Source: Algoriphagus aestuariicola
GTDB lineage: Bacteria > Bacteroidota > Bacteroidia > Cytophagales > Cyclobacteriaceae
Assembly: GCF_017254835.1 (NCBI RefSeq)
Contig: NZ_JAFKCW010000002.1
Span: 1 to 64,000 of the forward strand
Reading direction: 5' to 3'
Length of the DNA: 64,000 nucleotides
Part shown: positions 61,904 through 64,000 of the stretch, one piece after another
Layout: each line of letters starts with the position of its first letter
Position numbering within the stretch: position 1 is the first letter of the stretch
Made by a program: the position numbers and the translations under genes
Notes under the pieces: model-generated
The model's input: the letters and a program-made list of their open reading frames with translations, nothing else
The model's database searches: none
What the model was told of the DNA's origin: nothing

Positions 61904-63238
61904 TTACCCGATCAATTTTCCGTACGCGGCGTCGATTTTGCTGAAATCAAAGGCTTGGATGGCTGCTTCCATTTTGGCGTTTATCGCATCCAGACAGAGA
62001 TTCCCAAGACTGCCCTCATGGGTATGATTCAGTTGGTTTTGGTCGGGAGCAAACTGATCAGCCTCGATTTCCACACCTACCTGCTTGTACGCATCACGGA
62101 ATGGGACGCCCTTGATTACAAGTTCATTGACTACTTCCACCGAGAAGACGTGCTTGTAAAAGGGATCTTGAAGGATATTTTGGCGGACTTTGATGGATTT
62201 GAGCATGAAGGTGCTCATTCCAATGCAGGATTTCAGTTTCTCAAATGCCGGAAAGATCTCCTCCTTGAGCAACTGCATGTCCCTATGATACCCGGTGCTC
62301 ATGTTGGTAAGCAGAAAGCTCACCGTTGTCGGCACTCCCTGGATCTGATTGGTTTTGGCGCGGATCAGTTCAAAGACATCCGGGTTTTTCTTGTGCGGCA
62401 TGATGCTGCTGCCCGTGGTGAGATCGTCTGGAAAAGAAATGAAGGCAAAATGCTGGTTCATGAAGAGGCATACATCGGTTGCCAGCTTATTCAGTGTCCC
62501 AGCCAATCCAGCCATTGCAAAGGCTAAAGTCCGCTCGGCTTTGCCCCGACTGTTTTGGGCGTTGATAACGTTGTGGTGAAGGTCAGCAAATCCCAAAAGC
62601 TCAGTGGTCAGCGTCCTATCCAAAGGGAAACTCGAACCATAACCGGCCGCAGATCCCAAAGGATTTTTGTTGCTCAAGTCAAATGCTGCTTTCAAAAGCC
62701 CCAAATCCTCTGTCAGGCCCTCCGCAAAAGAGCCAAACCAAAGCCCAAAGGACGAAGGCATCGCCAACTGGGTGTGGGTATAGCCTGGCATCAGGTCGCC
62801 TTTGTGTTTCTCTGAGAGTTCAATCAGCAGGGTAAAGAGCTCTTCCGTTTCCTCAACAAGTTCCCTAATCGCGGATCTGTAAAACAACTTAAGATCCACC
62901 AAAACCTGGTCATTTCGGCTCCTGCCACTGTGGAGTTTTTTTCCAACCTCACCAAAGCGATCTGTCAGCAGAAATTCCACCTGTGAATGCACGTCCTCGA
63001 CTCCCGGCGCGATAACGAATTTCCCCTCTGCTATTTCGGAGTAGATTTCCTTCAGGCCTTTTTGCAAAATGGCGTTGTCTTCCGAAGTCAAAAGACCGAT
63101 TTTCTCCAGCATCTGTGCGTGGGCCATGGACCCAAGGACGTCAAAAGGAGCCAGTACAATATCGAATTCGGGATCTCTTCCGATCGTAAACTGTTCGACT
63201 TCTTTTTTGCTGCCGGTGGCTTTTTGCCAGAGTTTCAT
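61904..63238 (-). CDS. argH: Argininosuccinate lyase
   Basis: A 444-residue enzyme that splits argininosuccinate into arginine and fumarate, the last step of arginine synthesis. Signatures: SGRSRNDQVLVDLKLFYR, LMPGYTHTQLAMPSSFG, and the flexible catalytic loop TTGSSIMPHKKNPDVFELIR with the fumarase/aspartase-superfamily GSSxMPxKxN motif. It begins 11 bases after the M20 hydrolase gene, so the two are part of the same arginine operon. Confidence 0.95.
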   Translation of the reverse strand: MKLWQKATGSKKEVEQFTIGRDPEFDIVLAPFDVLGSMAHAQMLEKIGLLTSEDNAILQKGLKEIYSEIAEGKFVIAPGVEDVHSQVEFLLTDRFGEVGKKLHSGRSRNDQVLVDLKLFYRSAIRELVEETEELFTLLIELSEKHKGDLMPGYTHTQLAMPSSFGLWFGSFAEGLTEDLGLLKAAFDLSNKNPLGSAAGYGSSFPLDRTLTTELLGFADLHHNVINAQNSRGKAERTLAFAMAGLAGTLNKLATDVCLFMNQHFAFISFPDDLTTGSSIMPHKKNPDVFELIRAKTNQIQGVPTTVSFLLTNMSTGYHRDMQLLKEEIFPAFEKLKSCIGMSTFMLKSIKVRQNILQDPFYKHVFSVEVVNELVIKGVPFRDAYKQVGVEIEADQFAPDQNQLNHTHEGSLGNLCLDAINAKMEAAIQAFDFSKIDAAYGKLIG

Positions 63239-63249
63239 ATTCCTGTTCT

Positions 63250-64000
63250 TTAGCTGAGTTCAGCGTATTTGTTTATGATTGAGATGTAGCCTTGGATTCC
63301 GCTTTTGATTTCCTCGATCAAAATGTATTCGTCGGCTGTATGGGAGCGAGCGGAGTCGCCTGGCCCAATCTTGACGGAAGGCCAAGGAATGAGCGCCTGG
63401 TCGGAAAGGGTAGGGCTGCCAAATTTTTCGAGCTCCAACTTTGCCGCCACCCGGTACATCAGGTGGCCGTCTGGGAGATGGGAGGACTGGAGCCGCATGG
63501 ATCGGGGCGTCAAATCGGCTTTCAGATTCCGCTGCAGTTCCGCAAACGCTTCTTCCAGCGTGTAGGCATCAGTCACCCTGACATCCAAGGTGTATTCGCA
63601 AAGATCGGGAATCACATTATGTTGGTGTCCAGCTTTGATCACGGTGGCGGTGACTTTCGTCCTTCCCAAAAAGGGGGAGGATTTGAAAAACTCAAAATTT
63701 CTGATCTCGTCCAGGTCGTCCATAGCGAGGTAGATGGCATTTACTCCTTCTTCCCTGGCAGCATGCCCAGCCTTGCCGTGTACCTTGGCGTCGATCACCA
63801 GCAAGCCTTTTTCGGCAACGGCGACTCGCATTTGGGTCGGCTCTCCCACGATGGCGATTTCCGCCTCCGGGAGCTGGGCGATCAGGGAGGATATCCCATT
63901 TGCACCTGAGATTTCCTCTTCCGCCGAAGCGATCAAAAGAAGATTGAATGGGAGATTTTTGCCAATGAAATGGCAGAATGTGGCGATTAAGCTGACCAAG
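63250..64000 (-). CDS. M20-family deacetylase (ArgE-like), truncated by the window
   Basis: The frame is open at the right edge, so about 250 C-terminal residues are seen. M20 features: LLIASAEEEISGANGISSL with the catalytic-site Glu pair, EIAIVGEPTQMRVAVAEKG, the dimerisation domain with HGKAGHAAREEGVNAIYLA, and the late ligand-region SARSHTADEYILIEEI with the last metal His. This is the acetylornithine or acetylcitrulline deacetylase type used in arginine synthesis. In Bacteroidota the acetyl group is often removed at the citrulline stage, so N-acetylcitrulline is a likely substrate. It precedes argH by 11 bases. Confidence 0.9.
   Translation of the reverse strand, partial: LVSLIATFCHFIGKNLPFNLLLIASAEEEISGANGISSLIAQLPEAEIAIVGEPTQMRVAVAEKGLLVIDAKVHGKAGHAAREEGVNAIYLAMDDLDEIRNFEFFKSSPFLGRTKVTATVIKAGHQHNVIPDLCEYTLDVRVTDAYTLEEAFAELQRNLKADLTPRSMRLQSSHLPDGHLMYRVAAKLELEKFGSPTLSDQALIPWPSVKIGPGDSARSHTADEYILIEEIKSGIQGYISIINKYAELS

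Overview
This window reads as the chromosome of a free-living Bacteroidota, most likely order Cytophagales (an Algoriphagus/Cyclobacteriaceae-like genome). The evidence is a type IX secretion (T9SS) C-terminal sorting domain, a GldC homologue, a TonB-dependent receptor with an N-terminal carboxypeptidase-regulatory domain paired with a surface lipoprotein, a serine palmitoyltransferase-type enzyme, a 58-residue histone H1-like protein, adjacent type II topoisomerase B and A subunit genes, A/T-rich leaders without clear Shine-Dalgarno sequences, and several promoter candidates fitting the Bacteroidota TTTG / TAnnTTTG pattern. Lineage is inferred from gene content only. Both window ends cut genes: an MBG-repeat T9SS cargo protein on the left and an ArgE-type M20 hydrolase on the right. 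No rRNA, tRNA, CRISPR array, prophage or insertion sequence was recognised.

Layout. 1-5.7 kb: T9SS repeat protein, an intergenic inverted-repeat element, a gamma-glutamyltransferase and a periplasmic or outer-membrane protein. 5.9-13.8 kb: DEAD-box helicase, peptidoglycan muramidase coupled to a DinB-like gene, amino acid permease, a Nudix-type regulator, a TetR regulator with a perfect 21-bp palindrome upstream, and an M1 peptidase. 13.9-18.9 kb: histone H1-like gene, SPT, biotin carboxylase, DUF1015 and Maf. 19-29 kb, minus strand: Tat-type metallo-hydrolase, CAP protein, a four-PAS histidine kinase, a TIM-barrel isomerase, and an Hpt / S9 peptidase / GGT run. 29.3-35.5 kb: a tightly coupled trio (tiny membrane protein, DUF2452, unknown), deoxynucleoside kinase, 3-hydroxyacyl-CoA dehydrogenase, CvfB, an ArsC-like protein, a cysteine-cluster protein, ROK kinase and a lipoprotein. 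35.7-46.3 kb: membrane protein, parE, parC, trmH, beta-barrel protein, cyclophilin, pckA and a POT peptide transporter. 46.4-50.8 kb: SGNH lipoprotein plus TonB receptor. 51.1-56.4 kb: a collinear minus-strand run pdeM, ftsX, DUF3098, truB, ribF, scoA, scoB, gldC. 56.4-64 kb: DUF2147, metX-metY behind a SAM-I riboswitch, carbonic anhydrase with a SulP transporter, argH and the argE-like gene.

How the genes work together. Several units point to peptide and amino-acid use (two GGTs, S9 and M1 peptidases, POT transporter, amino acid permease). metY-metX form a sulfur-assimilation operon controlled by S-adenosylmethionine. SulP and carbonic anhydrase form a translationally coupled bicarbonate (or other anion) unit. 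argH and the M20 gene are the tail of an arginine cluster. Most of the window is ordinary core genome. The parts most worth a second look are: the SAM riboswitch; the MBG repeat array, where synonymous codon blocks differ inside otherwise near-identical DNA; the TetR palindrome; terminators and stop codons buried in convergent genes; the small coupled trio at 29.3-30.6 kb; and the intergenic inverted-repeat element at 2.4-2.5 kb. I did not find a convincing new defence or mobile system.
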